64,000 nucleotides of DNA from an uncultured Lachnospiraceae bacterium (GCA_950097145.1 CATNCF010000002.1:1-64000); one strand, 5' to 3'. Positions 26,662-37,448 are shown, numbered from the stretch's first letter. Notes: generated by a model not told the origin, from the letters alone. A program made the numbers and translations.

Positions 26662-28431
26662 ATGGATATTTTTGGTTTTTTGTCATTGATTGGCGGTCTT
26701 GCGCTGTTTTTGTATGGAATGAGTGTTATGGGGGGAGGATTGGAAAAACTTTCCGGGGGCAAGTTGGAACGGCTTCTGGAAAAACTGACTTCCAATCCTT
26801 TGAAAGCAGTGCTGCTGGGAGCAGGAGTTACTGCCGTGATACAGTCTTCGTCGGCAACCACGGTGATGCTGGTAGGATTTGTCAATTCTGGGATTATGAA
26901 ACTGTCCCAGGCAATCGGAATTATAATGGGCGCTAATATTGGGACAACCATCACGTCATGGCTGCTGAGTCTGACTGGAATCCAAAGCGATAATCTGTTT
27001 ATTAAAATGCTGAAGCCTTCTTCCTTTTCCCCGATTCTTGCCATTATCGGTATTATATTCCTGATGGGCAAAGGCGGGGATAAGAAGAAAAATGCGGCAG
27101 AAATTCTGCTGGGCTTTGCTGTTCTGATGTTCGGCATGGAGACAATGAGCGGTGCGGTAAAGCCGCTGGCAGATGTGCCGGAATTCACAGGGATTCTCAC
27201 GAAATTTTCCAATCCTCTTCTGGGAGTTTTGGTGGGAGCTCTGCTTACGGCTATTATTCAGAGTTCTTCTGCTTCTGTGGGAATTCTCCAGGCATTGTCA
27301 GTAACAGGGGCTTTTACGTATGGTTCCGTCATTCCGATTATTATGGGACAGAACATTGGAACCTGCGTGACAGCCATGATTTCGGCAGTTGGGGCAAATA
27401 AAGGGGCGCGCCGGACGGCATTTGTCCATCTATACTTTAATGTGATAGGCTCTGTGGTATTTTTGATTTTATATAGTGTGCTGAACGCTGTAGTTCAGTT
27501 TGATTTTGCCAAGGACACTGTAGGTGCGGCGGGAATTGCGGCCATTCACAGTATTTTTAACTTATTTGCCACGCTGCTTTTGCTGCCGTTTATCAAAGGT
27601 CTTGAGAAGCTGGCTTATCTCACCATTCCCATTGACAAAGAAGAAGTGGCGGCGGCAGGAAGGGAAGACCAGTTTCAGGTATTGGACGAAAGATTTCTTG
27701 CCACACCGGGCTTTGCCATTGAGCAGTGTATGAGCCTGACCAGGAAAATGGCAGAATTGGCAAAAGATACCATGTCCTTAGCAATGTCGCTGTTTGAAAG
27801 GTATTCAGAGGATGGGGCAGGACAGGTGCAGCAGCAGGAAGAATTGCTGGATAAATATGAAGATAAGCTGGGAAGATATCTGGCACAGCTAAACAGCCAG
27901 AATCTGACAGAAAAAGAAGGTCAGGCCCTGTCCACCTTGATACACAGTATTAATGATTTTGAGCGAATCGGTGATCATGCCCTGAATCTTGCAGAAACAG
28001 CGGAAAAGATGCAGAAAAAAGAACTGGAATTTTCCAAGAAGGCAAAGAATGAAATGTCAGTGTTTGGTGCGGCTGTGGCAGATATTTTAGACCGTTCAGT
28101 GGAAGCTTTTGTAAAGAATGATCCGGAGCTTGCAGCTACCGTGGAACCTTTAGAGGAGGTCATTGATGATCTGAATAAACAGGTGAAAAAACGTCATATC
28201 AAACGTCTGCGCAAGGGCAAGTGCACCATTGATCTGGGAATGGCGCTGACAGAGATTGCTGTAAATTACGAGAGAGTGGCTGACCATTGTTCCAATCTGG
28301 CAGTGTACTTGATACAGATTGAAGATAATACGGTGGAAGCACACGATTATGTCAGCAATTTGTCCGGGGAACCCAGAGAGCGTTTTCAGCAGATGTTTGA
28401 AGAATACCAGCAGCAGTATCAGCTTTCTTAG
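26662..28431 (+). CDS. Na/Pi cotransporter with PhoU-like tail
   Basis: 589 residues from ATG 26662 (AAGGAGG 7 nt upstream). The membrane part (1-330) has the two inverted 'QSSSATTVMLVGFV' and 'QSSSASVGILQAL' repeats that form the phosphate and sodium path of the NptA/SLC34 family. Residues about 365-585 are a three-helix PhoU-like domain with 'SINDFERIGDHALNLAE' and 'NYERVADHCSNLA', which bind metal clusters and link transport to PhoR signalling. It heads a group with PhoB- and PhoR-like genes under the Pho-box. Confidence 0.93.
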   Translation: MDIFGFLSLIGGLALFLYGMSVMGGGLEKLSGGKLERLLEKLTSNPLKAVLLGAGVTAVIQSSSATTVMLVGFVNSGIMKLSQAIGIIMGANIGTTITSWLLSLTGIQSDNLFIKMLKPSSFSPILAIIGIIFLMGKGGDKKKNAAEILLGFAVLMFGMETMSGAVKPLADVPEFTGILTKFSNPLLGVLVGALLTAIIQSSSASVGILQALSVTGAFTYGSVIPIIMGQNIGTCVTAMISAVGANKGARRTAFVHLYFNVIGSVVFLILYSVLNAVVQFDFAKDTVGAAGIAAIHSIFNLFATLLLLPFIKGLEKLAYLTIPIDKEEVAAAGREDQFQVLDERFLATPGFAIEQCMSLTRKMAELAKDTMSLAMSLFERYSEDGAGQVQQQEELLDKYEDKLGRYLAQLNSQNLTEKEGQALSTLIHSINDFERIGDHALNLAETAEKMQKKELEFSKKAKNEMSVFGAAVADILDRSVEAFVKNDPELAATVEPLEEVIDDLNKQVKKRHIKRLRKGKCTIDLGMALTEIAVNYERVADHCSNLAVYLIQIEDNTVEAHDYVSNLSGEPRERFQQMFEEYQQQYQLS

Positions 28432-28445
28432 AAAGGGGAAGTTTT

Positions 28446-29144
28446 ATGTCACTGATCTATATTGTAGAGGATGATGTAAATATCCGGGAAATTCAGAGAT
28501 ATGCGTTAAAAAACAGCGGGTTTCAGGTACAGGAATTTGGATGCGGGAGAGAATTGCAGCAGGCATTAGAACACCAGGTGCCCAGTTTGATTCTTCTGGA
28601 CATTATGCTGCCCAATGAAGACGGCCTGGATATCCTTGCGGGGCTTCGGAACAACAGGGTGACAGAGAAGGTTCCGATTATTATGGTGACTGCAAAGTCG
28701 TCGGAATTGGATAAAGTGAAGGGACTGGATCTGGGAGCGGATGATTATATGACAAAACCTTTTGGCATTATGGAACTGATCTCAAGGGTGAAAGCGCTGC
28801 TGAGACGGACAGAAGGTTTGCCGGAATCTGCAGTGATGTCCAATGGAGAGATTGTAGTGGATACGGATCGGCGCAGAGTTACCGTGGCAGGGAAGCCCTG
28901 TGAACTGACTTTTAAAGAATTTGAGCTGTTAAAGATGCTTTTGCTGAATGCAGGGATTGTGCTGAGCCGCGATAAGATTATGGATCAGGTCTGGGGCTTT
29001 GACTATGAGGGGGAGAGCCGTACCGTGGATATGCATATTAAGACTCTGCGCCAGAAGCTTGGCAGTGGAGGCAGTTCCATAAAAACGGTAAGGAATGTGG
29101 GATATAAGATGGACAGGGAGATTTCACTTGAAGAGAAAAATTAA
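28446..29144 (+). CDS. PhoB-like response regulator
   Basis: 232 residues. Receiver domain with 'VEDDVNIREI', phospho-acceptor Asp in 'LILLDIMLPNEDGLDIL' and 'YMTKPFGIMEL'; OmpR-type winged helix with 'LTFKEFELLKMLLLNAG' and 'RTVDMHIKTLRQKLG'. It starts 14 bp after the phosphate transporter and overlaps the kinase gene, so it should sense phosphate limitation together with it. The specific name phoB/phoP is inferred from context and the upstream Pho-box. Confidence 0.92.
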   Translation: MSLIYIVEDDVNIREIQRYALKNSGFQVQEFGCGRELQQALEHQVPSLILLDIMLPNEDGLDILAGLRNNRVTEKVPIIMVTAKSSELDKVKGLDLGADDYMTKPFGIMELISRVKALLRRTEGLPESAVMSNGEIVVDTDRRRVTVAGKPCELTFKEFELLKMLLLNAGIVLSRDKIMDQVWGFDYEGESRTVDMHIKTLRQKLGSGGSSIKTVRNVGYKMDREISLEEKN

Positions 29145-30447
29145 TATTCAGTTTGCAGCAGTATCTGCATTTGCGGTAGTGGTTACAGCGTTGATGTCGA
29201 TGCTGCTGTTTTATAATATATTTAAAAATCAGGTTTTTGATGATATTGAAGCTTATGCCCATGTGATACAGCCATTAGATCAGGAGTTTTGGAAGCAGGA
29301 AAAAAACCTTCTGCGTCTTAAGGAAGATGGTCTTCGGATTACCCTGATTGCCGCTGACGGAACTGTGGATTATGACAGCAGTACAGACAAGGAAATTATG
29401 GATAACCACAGGGAACGGCCGGAAATCCGGGAGGCGCTGGAAACAGGAGAAGGTACGGACGTACGCTGGTCTGCCACCAGTTCTTTGCATACGCTGTACT
29501 ATGCCCAGCGTCTTGAAACCGGGGCGGTACTGCGGGTGGGAAAAGATTCTGGAAATGTATTTCGTATATTTATCCGTATGCTGGAACTTGTTATGGCGCT
29601 GTCTGTATTGATAATATTGGTTTGCACAGGTCTTTCCCACCTACTGACCAGGCGTCTGATTCTTCCTATCCAGAAATTGGCGTCAAATCCAGAGGGGGTG
29701 GGCCAGGAGAATATTTATGATGAAATTGCCCCGTTTATCCAGACGATCCGGGAACAGCATGTTAATATTCTAAACAGCGCAAAGATCCGGCAGGAATTTA
29801 CGGCAAATGTGTCCCATGAGCTGAAAACGCCTTTAACGGCAATTGCAGGATATGCAGAACTGATTGGCAGCGGAATAGCTGATGAGAAGGATGCCAGGAG
29901 GTTTGCCAATGAGATCCATGTCAGTTCTGACCGACTGCTGTCCCTGATCAATGATATTTTAAAGCTTTCTGAACTGGATGATGCGGAACAGGAATTCGAT
30001 GTGGAACCGGTAGACTTGTATCAGGCAGCCCAGGGATGCCTGGACATGCTGGATGTGCAGGCAAACAGCCAGGGAATTACGCTGGAACTGCAGGGAGACT
30101 CTTGTATGATTATGGCAAACCGGAGGCTGATTGACGAGTTATTGTACAATTTGTGCAGCAACGCCATCCGGTATAATAATTATGGAGGCCGGGTGACCGT
30201 GACAGCAGAGCGTGAAAATGGCCGGACAGTGTTAGTGGTGAAGGATACTGGAATTGGAATTCCAAAAGAGCACCAGGAGCGTATCTTTGAACGTTTTTAC
30301 CGGGTGGATAAGAGCCGTTCTAAGCAGAGGGGAGGCACTGGGCTGGGGCTTGCCATTGTCAAGCATATTGTAGCGCAGCATCAGGCAGAGCTGAGCCTTA
30401 ACAGTGAAGCTGGTAAGGGGACAGAAATTCGTATCGTATTCTCGTAA
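29128..30447 (+). CDS. PhoR-like sensor histidine kinase
   Basis: 439 residues from TTG 29128, chosen because GGGAG lies 7 nt upstream and the protein then begins with 'KRKINIQF' just before the first helix; ATG 29095 would need a 50-bp overlap and has no ribosome site. Helices lie near 8-28 and 150-172 with an outside domain between. His in 'FTANVSHELKTPLTAIAGYAE', N-box 'LLYNLCSNAIRYN', 'DTGIGIPKE', 'RFYRVDKSRSKQRGGTGLGLAIVKHI', the PhoR-type ending. Confidence 0.9.
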   Translation: MKRKINIQFAAVSAFAVVVTALMSMLLFYNIFKNQVFDDIEAYAHVIQPLDQEFWKQEKNLLRLKEDGLRITLIAADGTVDYDSSTDKEIMDNHRERPEIREALETGEGTDVRWSATSSLHTLYYAQRLETGAVLRVGKDSGNVFRIFIRMLELVMALSVLIILVCTGLSHLLTRRLILPIQKLASNPEGVGQENIYDEIAPFIQTIREQHVNILNSAKIRQEFTANVSHELKTPLTAIAGYAELIGSGIADEKDARRFANEIHVSSDRLLSLINDILKLSELDDAEQEFDVEPVDLYQAAQGCLDMLDVQANSQGITLELQGDSCMIMANRRLIDELLYNLCSNAIRYNNYGGRVTVTAERENGRTVLVVKDTGIGIPKEHQERIFERFYRVDKSRSKQRGGTGLGLAIVKHIVAQHQAELSLNSEAGKGTEIRIVFS

Positions 30448-30471
30448 AAGATAGAAAGAGAGGAAAAAACA

Positions 30472-31401
30472 TTGGATTATGTGCTTCTTTTGGCAGGATT
30501 TATATTGTTGATAAAAGGCGCGGATTATTTCGTGGAGGGAAGCGCCAGCGTAGCGGCAAAGCTGAGAGTTCCGCCGATTATTATCGGGCTGACCGTGGTT
30601 GCTATGGGAACCAGCGCGCCGGAATGTGCAGTCAGCATTGCAGCGTCATTTAAGGGGGATAATGCAGTTGCTATCAGTAATGTGATTGGTTCTAATATTT
30701 TTAATCTTATGATGGTCTGCGGGATATGCGCCCTGTTCTCACCTCTGGCTGTCAAGGCAAAAACCCTGAAGAAAGAATTTCCACTGTCTGTTCTGGCAGC
30801 GGTTCTTCTACTGGCAGCAGGTTATCTGGGAATGGAAATCAGCCGTTTGGATGGTTTGGTTCTGCTGGCGTTGTTTACAGCATTTCTGATATGGTTGGTG
30901 ATGGAGGCCAGAAAGGCCCGCAGCGGCCAGGATGAGCAGGGAGAAGTCAGAAACCTGAATGGGTGGCTGTGTCTGTTCTATATTGCAGGGGGAATGGCAG
31001 CCATCGTGGTTGGCGGGGATCTGGTGGTGGATTCAGCCACTGCCATAGCGGAGAGTTTTGGCCTCAGCCCTACTTTTATCGGCCTTACTATTGTAGCTAT
31101 GGGAACTTCCCTGCCGGAGCTGGTTACTTCAGTGGTGGCAGCCAGGAAAGGGGAAGCGGATATGGCGCTGGGGAATGTGATTGGATCTAATCTTTTCAAT
31201 ATTCTTTTAGTTCTAGGCCTTGCAGGGGCAATTAGCCCCATGGAAGTATTGATGGAAAACTTGATTGATGGTATAATTTTAATTGGAATGAGTAGTATCG
31301 TATGGATTTTTGCATGGTGTAAGAAGCAAATCAGCCGTGCAGAAGGAGCAGCAATGGTTGTCATTTATGCCGTATATATGGGATATATCTGCATAAGATA
31401 G
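30472..31401 (+). CDS. Calcium/sodium antiporter (CaCA family, YrbG type)
   Basis: 309 residues, ten helices in two inverted halves. Each half carries an alpha-repeat: 'VAMGTSAPECAVSI' with 'NVIGSNIFNL', and 'VAMGTSLPELVTSV' with 'NVIGSNLFNI'. These hold the ion-binding glutamates. It starts with TTG after GAGAGGAAAAAACA, 24 bp after the kinase gene, so it is probably read in the same transcript; a link between phosphate and calcium handling is possible. Confidence 0.92.
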   Translation: MDYVLLLAGFILLIKGADYFVEGSASVAAKLRVPPIIIGLTVVAMGTSAPECAVSIAASFKGDNAVAISNVIGSNIFNLMMVCGICALFSPLAVKAKTLKKEFPLSVLAAVLLLAAGYLGMEISRLDGLVLLALFTAFLIWLVMEARKARSGQDEQGEVRNLNGWLCLFYIAGGMAAIVVGGDLVVDSATAIAESFGLSPTFIGLTIVAMGTSLPELVTSVVAARKGEADMALGNVIGSNLFNILLVLGLAGAISPMEVLMENLIDGIILIGMSSIVWIFAWCKKQISRAEGAAMVVIYAVYMGYICIR

Positions 31402-31426
31402 GGTGACAGGAAAAGGAGGAAGACAT

Positions 31427-31867
31427 ATGGACTTTTTTAACAAGCTGGGAGATGTGATTACGGAAACAGGAAAGGATGTATCGCAGAAGGTGTCAGATCT
31501 GACGGGTATCGCCAGACTGAATATGGATGTACGGAAAAGAGAAGATTTTGTAAAGAAACAGTATACAGAAATTGGAAAGCAATACTATGAGCTTCATAAA
31601 GAGGATGAAGAGCCATTTTTTGAGGAAATAAAGCTCATCCGGGAAACTCTGCAGGAGATCGATGAACTGAAAATCCAGATTGCGGACCTGAAAGGGAAGA
31701 AAAAATGTCCTGCCTGCGGCACCGTGAACGAAGGAGACGCCGTGTATTGTACCAAATGCGGTGCAAAATGCGAGTCTATCTTCCAGGAGGAGGACTCAGA
31801 GGAACAGGTGGAAGATCAGAAGGAAGAAGAAATTATCATTGAAGAAATAAAAGAAGATATAAAATAA
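31427..31867 (+). CDS. Zinc-ribbon protein with coiled coil
   Basis: 146 residues from ATG 31427 (AAAAGGAGGAAGACAT upstream). An N-terminal helical part includes 'DFFNKLGDVITETGKDVSQKV'. A coiled coil spans about 40-95. A Cys4 zinc ribbon (CPACGTVNEGDAVYCTKCGAKC) lies near 99-120, and an acidic Glu-rich tail of 30 residues ends it. Small proteins of this layout are common in Lachnospiraceae; no function is known to me. Confidence 0.75.
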   Translation: MDFFNKLGDVITETGKDVSQKVSDLTGIARLNMDVRKREDFVKKQYTEIGKQYYELHKEDEEPFFEEIKLIRETLQEIDELKIQIADLKGKKKCPACGTVNEGDAVYCTKCGAKCESIFQEEDSEEQVEDQKEEEIIIEEIKEDIK

Positions 31868-31973
31868 TAGTTAATTATGAAATTACAAGGACGGCTTTGC
31901 ATCTGTCTGTCTCTGGCGCTTGCGTACTGCTATAGCATGGGGCGGAGCATGCCGGCAGATTGGAGAGAAACGT

Positions 31974-32738
31974 ATGAAAAAAAGAAGGGGATACCATCTT
32001 ATAAAAATAATACTCCTTCTAACGGCTGTCGTATGCCTGATCCCAATGGGTCAGGCATGTTATTTGTCTTTTCAGCACAAGGAACAACAGAAGGAATTAA
32101 AAATATCATTGGAGAAGGTTAAGGTTCAGGAACAGGGAGCCGCGGAACAGCGCCTGGATAAGTTTGAGGAACTTTATAGTCAAAACAGCGATCTGATCGG
32201 CTGGCTTGCCATTAAAGGGACAGTAATAGATTATCCAGTTCTGCAGTGTGAGGACGATTCCTATTATTTGTCCCATAGTTTTTATAAAGAAAAAGATAAG
32301 TATGGATGTTTGTTTGTAAAAAATCAGGCGGATGTCCATACGCCAGGAACGAACTTTATCATTTACGGACATAACATGAAAGACGGTTCGATGTTCGGAA
32401 CCTTGGACAGTTACAAAAGTAAAGAATTTTATAAAGGCCATTCTGAAATTTCCTTTGATACCCTGTATGAGGAGCGGGACTATCAGATTTTAGCTGTTTT
32501 TGAGACGGAGCTTTATGGTAAGGATGAATTTCCCTATTATCAGTTTTATCAGGCGGAAACAGAGAACGAATTCCAGGACTTCTATCGGAAAATAAAAGAG
32601 CTGTCTTTTTATGATACTGGGGTTGCCGCGGAATACGGAGATACTTTTTTGACACTTTCCACCTGTTCGGATTCTGGGGGAAACAACAGATTTGTGGTGG
32701 TGGCAAAAAGATTGACAGAAGAAAAGTATATTTATTAG
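31974..32738 (+). CDS. Class B sortase
   Basis: 254 residues from ATG 31974 (GGAGAG 6 nt upstream). Membrane anchor about 8-30 and catalytic domain about 75-250. The active site is visible: His in '[15 protein letters not shown]', Cys in '[14 protein letters not shown]', Arg in '[10 protein letters not shown]'. Sortase B enzymes attach proteins with NPQTN-like motifs to peptidoglycan or build pili. No protein in this window shows a plain NPxTx or LPxTG tail, so its substrates are elsewhere. Confidence 0.9.
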   Translation: MKKRRGYHLIKIILLLTAVVCLIPMGQACYLSFQHKEQQKELKISLEKVKVQEQGAAEQRLDKFEELYSQNSDLIGWLAIKGTVIDYPVLQCEDDSYYLSHSFYKEKDKYGCLFVKNQADVHTPGTNFIIYGHNMKDGSMFGTLDSYKSKEFYKGHSEISFDTLYEERDYQILAVFETELYGKDEFPYYQFYQAETENEFQDFYRKIKELSFYDTGVAAEYGDTFLTLSTCSDSGGNNRFVVVAKRLTEEKYIY

Positions 32739-32827
32739 ATGACTTGAGAAGAAAAATATATTATAATAATACCAATATGGTTTCATACAAGAAAGAGAAA
32801 ACTGATAATTTACCAGAAGGAGGAAAC

Positions 32828-34564
32828 ATGAAGTTTTTGAAAGATTTAAGCATCCGGTATAAGATCTTGATTCCTGTTGGGCTTTTGGGATGCCTGCTGA
32901 TTATATTGGGGGCAGTTAGTTTACAAAGTGCAAACCAGCTTATGAAATCAAGTGAAGAGATATCTGGAAATTATGCGCTGAGTATCGAACAGATTGATGA
33001 GACAGACATCGCTTACCAAATGCTGCGGCGCGTGGCGTTTGCACACATCGTGGAAGATAATTTAGTGGAAAAAAAGTCTCTGGAGGAAGAGGCGGATTCA
33101 CTGAAAACAGAAATTGTAGATTTATGTGAACAATATGAGAAAGGCTTAACTTCCGAAGAAGAAAAAGATTCCTTTGAAAAATTTAAAGCGGACTATGCAA
33201 ATTATCTGGTAATTTACGACCAGGTTCTGGAATTAAGCGGGAACCTGCAGAAAATCAGCGCATCCAAGCTTGCAAATACAGATTTAAGAGAAGCGGGCAG
33301 CGCCCTTACCGAGGAGCTGGACGTCATGGTTTCTTTAAATAAAGCAGGAATGGAAGAAGCTGTGGCACACCAAAAGACGGTTTACCAACAGGTGACCCGC
33401 ATGGCAATTTTTCTGATTGTGCTGAGTGTTTTTGTTTTTCTGTTTGTCGTGTTTATCTGCTGGACCTGGGTATGTAAACGTCTGATCAATATCAATGCAC
33501 AACTTCGCGGCGTGATCGCGTCTATTGATTCCGGACAGGGGGATCTTACCAAACGTGTACAGTGCTTTTGTACGGACGAAATTGGTACGCTGGCATCCGG
33601 TATTAATTCCTTTATTGAAACACTTCAGGGGATTATGGGGCAGATCAATCGTAGTTCCGGGCAGCTTGGATCTATTGTAAACCTGGTATCAGGTAAGGTA
33701 TCTCTTGCGAATGATAATTCTACCGATATTTCTGCTGTGATGGAAGAATTGTCAGCATCCATGGAAACCATATCGTCTACCATAACAGACATTAAGGAAA
33801 ACGTAGGCGTTGCAGATGGTAATATTATAGATTTATCAGATGCATCCCAGGGCTTGTATGATTATGCGGCAGAGATGAAAACCCGTGCGGAGAACTTGGA
33901 GCAAAATGCCGTTGAGAACAAGCAGCATACCAGTGATATCATCAATGGCATTATTGAAAAACTGCAGAGCGCTATGGAAAGCAGTAAAAGCGTGGACCGT
34001 GTAAATGATCTTACGGATGAGATACTCAGCATTTCTGACCAGACAAATCTGTTATCCTTAAATGCATCTATTGAAGCGGCAAGGGCAGGCGAAGCAGGAA
34101 AAGGATTTGCCGTAGTTGCAGATGAAATCAGCCAGCTTGCCAGCTCCAGCAGAGAGGCGGCAAATGACATCCAGAATATTAACAATATGGTGATTGAAGC
34201 GGTAAATGAATTAATAAATAGTTCAGATTCTATTGTAAAATATATTAATGAGAATATCCTTCCAGATTATGAGGGCTTTGTAAGTGCAGGCAGACAGTAT
34301 AACGAGGATGCCGTGCATGTAAATGAAACTGTTACAAGGTTTAACGAGATGTCTGTGAATTTGAAGCAGTTAATGGAGAGTATTACGGAATCTGTCAACG
34401 ACATTAATAATGCGGTAGGAGAAAGTGCGAAAGGAGCTACAAATGTGGCAATGAACACTTCCGATTTGGTTCGGGATATCAGTGAAATTGCAGATGCAAT
34501 GAATGAGAACCGGAAGGTGGCAGGAACACTGACAGACGAGGCGGATCGATTTATTAATCTGTAA
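32828..34564 (+). CDS. Methyl-accepting chemotaxis protein with 4-helix-bundle sensor
   Basis: 578 residues from ATG 32828 (AAGGAGG 4 nt upstream). Helix about 14-34, an extracellular region of about 155 residues predicted all-helical (4HB_MCP type, Glu/Lys-rich), second helix about 196-220, HAMP with '[24 protein letters not shown]', then the signalling coil with tip '[26 protein letters not shown]'. It is the third chemoreceptor in the window and is followed by its own terminator. Ligand unknown. Confidence 0.92.
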   Translation: MKFLKDLSIRYKILIPVGLLGCLLIILGAVSLQSANQLMKSSEEISGNYALSIEQIDETDIAYQMLRRVAFAHIVEDNLVEKKSLEEEADSLKTEIVDLCEQYEKGLTSEEEKDSFEKFKADYANYLVIYDQVLELSGNLQKISASKLANTDLREAGSALTEELDVMVSLNKAGMEEAVAHQKTVYQQVTRMAIFLIVLSVFVFLFVVFICWTWVCKRLININAQLRGVIASIDSGQGDLTKRVQCFCTDEIGTLASGINSFIETLQGIMGQINRSSGQLGSIVNLVSGKVSLANDNSTDISAVMEELSASMETISSTITDIKENVGVADGNIIDLSDASQGLYDYAAEMKTRAENLEQNAVENKQHTSDIINGIIEKLQSAMESSKSVDRVNDLTDEILSISDQTNLLSLNASIEAARAGEAGKGFAVVADEISQLASSSREAANDIQNINNMVIEAVNELINSSDSIVKYINENILPDYEGFVSAGRQYNEDAVHVNETVTRFNEMSVNLKQLMESITESVNDINNAVGESAKGATNVAMNTSDLVRDISEIADAMNENRKVAGTLTDEADRFINL

Positions 34565-34597
34565 GTGAGTCCGAAGTTTATGTGAAAAACAGATTGC

Positions 34598-34630
34598 CCG
34601 CTTTCTATGGAAACATAGAAGGCGGTTTTT
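34598..34630 (+). terminator. Terminator of the chemoreceptor gene
   Basis: CCGCTTTCTATG / CATAGAAGGCGG with a GAAA tetraloop and TTTTT, 33 bp after the stop and 15 bp before metG. Confidence 0.88.
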
Positions 34631-34644
34631 AAGGAGGAATAATT

Positions 34645-36651
34645 ATGTGTACAAAATGCAGCAAAGGAAAATATTATATGACGACGGCAATTACTTATAC
34701 TTCTGGCAAGCCCCATATTGGAAATACTTATGAAATTATATTGGCAGATAGTATTGCAAGATTTAAGCGACAGGAAGGCTATGAAGTTTATTTCCAGACC
34801 GGAACAGATGAACATGGTCTGAAAATACAGGAAAGGGCAGAAAAAACAGGAGTCACACCCAAAGAATATGTGGATAAGATAGCCGGACAGGTGAAAGAAA
34901 TCTGGGATATGGTAAATGCTTCTTATGATGGTTTTGTCCGTACCACCGATAAGGATCATGAGCAGCAGGTGGCGAAGATCTTTAAGAAATTATATGAACA
35001 GGGTGATATTTACAAAGGCGCTTATGAAGGAATGTATTGTACGCCCTGCGAATCCTTTTGGACTGAGTCCCAGTTGGTGGATGGGAAATGCCCGGACTGC
35101 GGACGGGAAGTAAAGCCTGCAAAGGAAGAAGCATACTTTTTTAAGATGAGTAAATATGCGGACAGGCTGATTGAGCATATAAACAGCCATCCCGAATTTA
35201 TCCAGCCGGTATCCAGGAAAAATGAAATGATGAATAATTTTCTTCTGCCGGGCCTGCAGGACCTTTGTGTTTCCAGAACATCTTTTAGCTGGGGAGTTCC
35301 AGTAGATTTTGATCCCAAACACGTAGTATATGTATGGCTGGATGCATTGACGAATTACATCACTAAGATTGGTTATGATGCAGAGGGGAATTCCACAGAA
35401 CTATTTCATAAGAACTGGCCTGCAGAACTGCATTTAATTGGTAAAGATATTATTCGGTTCCATACGATTTACTGGCCGATTTTCTTAATGGCGCTGGATC
35501 TGCCCCTGCCAAAACAGGTATTTGGACATCCATGGCTTCTGCAGGGCGGGGATAAAATGAGTAAATCGAAAGGAAATGTAATTTATGCAGATGATATGGT
35601 GAACCTGTTCGGCGTGGATGCTACCCGGTATTTTGTCCTTCATGAAATGCCTTATGACAATGACGGAATTATTACCTGGGAATTGGTAGTGGAACGGCTG
35701 AATTCCGATCTTGCCAATATTCTTGGAAATCTGGTAAACCGGACAATTTCCATGTGCAATAAATATTTTGACGGAGTTGTGGAACAGACCGGGGCAGAGG
35801 AAGCTGTTGATCAGGAATTGAAGCAGACAGCCACAGGGGCAAGAGACAAAATAAAAGATAAAATGGATCAATTGAGGGTGGCAGACGCTATCTCAGAAGT
35901 ATTTGTCCTTTTACGCCGGAGCAATAAATATATTGATGAAACAGAACCATGGGTATTGGCAAAGGATGAGGCAAAAAAGAACCGCCTCAAAGAAGTGCTT
36001 TATAACCTCACCGAATCTATCACCATTGCGGCGTCTCTTCTTCACAGTTTTCTTCCAGAGACATCGGAGAAAATTGCAGCGCAGTTAAATACATCTCTCA
36101 GGGAATTTGAAGTATTGGATCGGTTTGGCCTTTATGAAAGCGGCAAAAAGGTGACAGAAAAGCCGGAAATTCTGTTTGCTCGTTTGGATGTGAAAGAAAT
36201 TATGGAGAAAGTGGATGTTATCCAGCAGGCACAAAAAGCTGAATTTGAGGCGGAACAGCGTGCCCTGGGAGAAGAACCGGAAACTGACGGCAGTGAAGAA
36301 GGAGCCATTGATCTCCCTGCCAAAGAGGAAATCTCATATGATGATTTTATGAAAATGCAGTTCCAAGTGGGAGAAATTATTGCTTGTGAGGCAGTGCCAA
36401 AATCCAAGAAGCTGCTCTGTTCCCAGGTTCGTATCGGCAGTCAGGTGAAGCAGATTGTATCAGGGATCCGCAAGTATTATTCTCCGGAAGAAATGGTTGG
36501 CAAAAAAGTTATGGTACTAGTAAATTTAAAGCCTGCAAAGCTGGCAGGCGTGCTGTCAGAGGGAATGCTTTTGTGTGCTGAGGATGAAAATGGAGAACTT
36601 GCCCTGATGATTCCTGAAAAGAAGATGCCTTCTGGAGCTGAAATTTGTTAA
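34645..36651 (+). CDS. metG: Methionyl-tRNA synthetase
   Basis: 668 residues. 'TYTSGKPHIGNTYE' is the HIGH-class motif (near 22). The zinc knuckle CxxC pairs 'CTPC' and 'CPDC' lie near 130-150, and 'GGDKMSKSKGN' near 305. Residues about 565-668 are the EMAPII-like tRNA-binding dimer domain ('MQFQVGEIIACEAVPKSKKLL'). The first 12 residues (MCTKCSKGKYYM) are an extension before the usual start; AAGGAGG sits directly before this ATG. It overlaps tatD slightly or abuts it, a typical metG-tatD-rsmA housekeeping order. Confidence 0.96.
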   Translation: MCTKCSKGKYYMTTAITYTSGKPHIGNTYEIILADSIARFKRQEGYEVYFQTGTDEHGLKIQERAEKTGVTPKEYVDKIAGQVKEIWDMVNASYDGFVRTTDKDHEQQVAKIFKKLYEQGDIYKGAYEGMYCTPCESFWTESQLVDGKCPDCGREVKPAKEEAYFFKMSKYADRLIEHINSHPEFIQPVSRKNEMMNNFLLPGLQDLCVSRTSFSWGVPVDFDPKHVVYVWLDALTNYITKIGYDAEGNSTELFHKNWPAELHLIGKDIIRFHTIYWPIFLMALDLPLPKQVFGHPWLLQGGDKMSKSKGNVIYADDMVNLFGVDATRYFVLHEMPYDNDGIITWELVVERLNSDLANILGNLVNRTISMCNKYFDGVVEQTGAEEAVDQELKQTATGARDKIKDKMDQLRVADAISEVFVLLRRSNKYIDETEPWVLAKDEAKKNRLKEVLYNLTESITIAASLLHSFLPETSEKIAAQLNTSLREFEVLDRFGLYESGKKVTEKPEILFARLDVKEIMEKVDVIQQAQKAEFEAEQRALGEEPETDGSEEGAIDLPAKEEISYDDFMKMQFQVGEIIACEAVPKSKKLLCSQVRIGSQVKQIVSGIRKYYSPEEMVGKKVMVLVNLKPAKLAGVLSEGMLLCAEDENGELALMIPEKKMPSGAEIC

Positions 36652-36671
36652 GGGGAAAGGATGTGGGGTGG

Positions 36672-37448
36672 ATGATATTTGAAAGCCACGCCCATTATGA
36701 TGATAAACAATTTGATTTTGACAGGGATGAATTGCTGTCTTCCATGCAAAGCAGCGGAATTGGAAGGATTATCAACGTAGGTTCTGACTATGATGCATGT
36801 AAAAGCACGATGGATTTGGCTCATCAATATGATTTTATCTATGGAGCGGTAGGGATTCATCCCAGTGATATCCAGGATTTGAATGAGGAAGTTTATAAAT
36901 GGCTGAAAGAAACAGCCAGTGATCCAAAGACAGCGGCCATTGGTGAAATTGGCCTGGATTATTACTGGGAAAAGGATTCTGAGGTTCAGAGCAGGCAGCG
37001 GTTCTGGTTCAGCAGGCAGATGGAACTGGCAAGAGAGGTTTCTCTGCCGGTGATTATCCATTCCAGGGAGGCTGCGGAAGATACGTTAAAATTGATGAAG
37101 GGAATCCATGCAGATCAGATACCAGGAGTGGTGCATTGCTATTCTTATTCGCCGGAACTGGCGGAGGAATACGTGAAAATGGGGTATTACATTGGAATTG
37201 GCGGTGTTGTTACCTTTAAGAATGCCAAAAAGTTAAAGGAGACCGTAAAGAGAATTCCCCTGGAGCGGATTCTTTTGGAGACGGATTGTCCATATTTATC
37301 TCCAGAACCAAACCGGGGGAAACGAAATTCTTCCCTGAATCTGCCCTATGTGGCAGAGGAGATTGCTGTCTTACGCGGAATTTCACAACAGGAAGTAATA
37401 GATGCAGCTTATGAAAATGCGTTACAATTATTTACAAAGGTAAAATAA
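36672..37448 (+). CDS. TatD-family metal-dependent hydrolase (deoxyribonuclease)
   Basis: 258 residues from ATG 36672, which gives the canonical beginning 'MIFESHAHYDD'; TTG 36645 would overlap metG. TIM-barrel metal ligands are visible: HAH, Glu in 'AAIGEIGLDYYW', His in 'VIIHSREA' and 'VVHCYSYS', Asp in 'LLETDCPYLSPEP'. TatD proteins trim 3' ends of DNA and hydrolyse D-amino-acid esters. It follows metG and precedes rsmA with one secreted-protein gene in between. Confidence 0.93.
   Translation: MIFESHAHYDDKQFDFDRDELLSSMQSSGIGRIINVGSDYDACKSTMDLAHQYDFIYGAVGIHPSDIQDLNEEVYKWLKETASDPKTAAIGEIGLDYYWEKDSEVQSRQRFWFSRQMELAREVSLPVIIHSREAAEDTLKLMKGIHADQIPGVVHCYSYSPELAEEYVKMGYYIGIGGVVTFKNAKKLKETVKRIPLERILLETDCPYLSPEPNRGKRNSSLNLPYVAEEIAVLRGISQQEVIDAAYENALQLFTKVK

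Noticed and set aside
34565-34644. S-box or T-box before metG
   Set aside because: The gap is 80 bp and is filled by the upstream gene's terminator.
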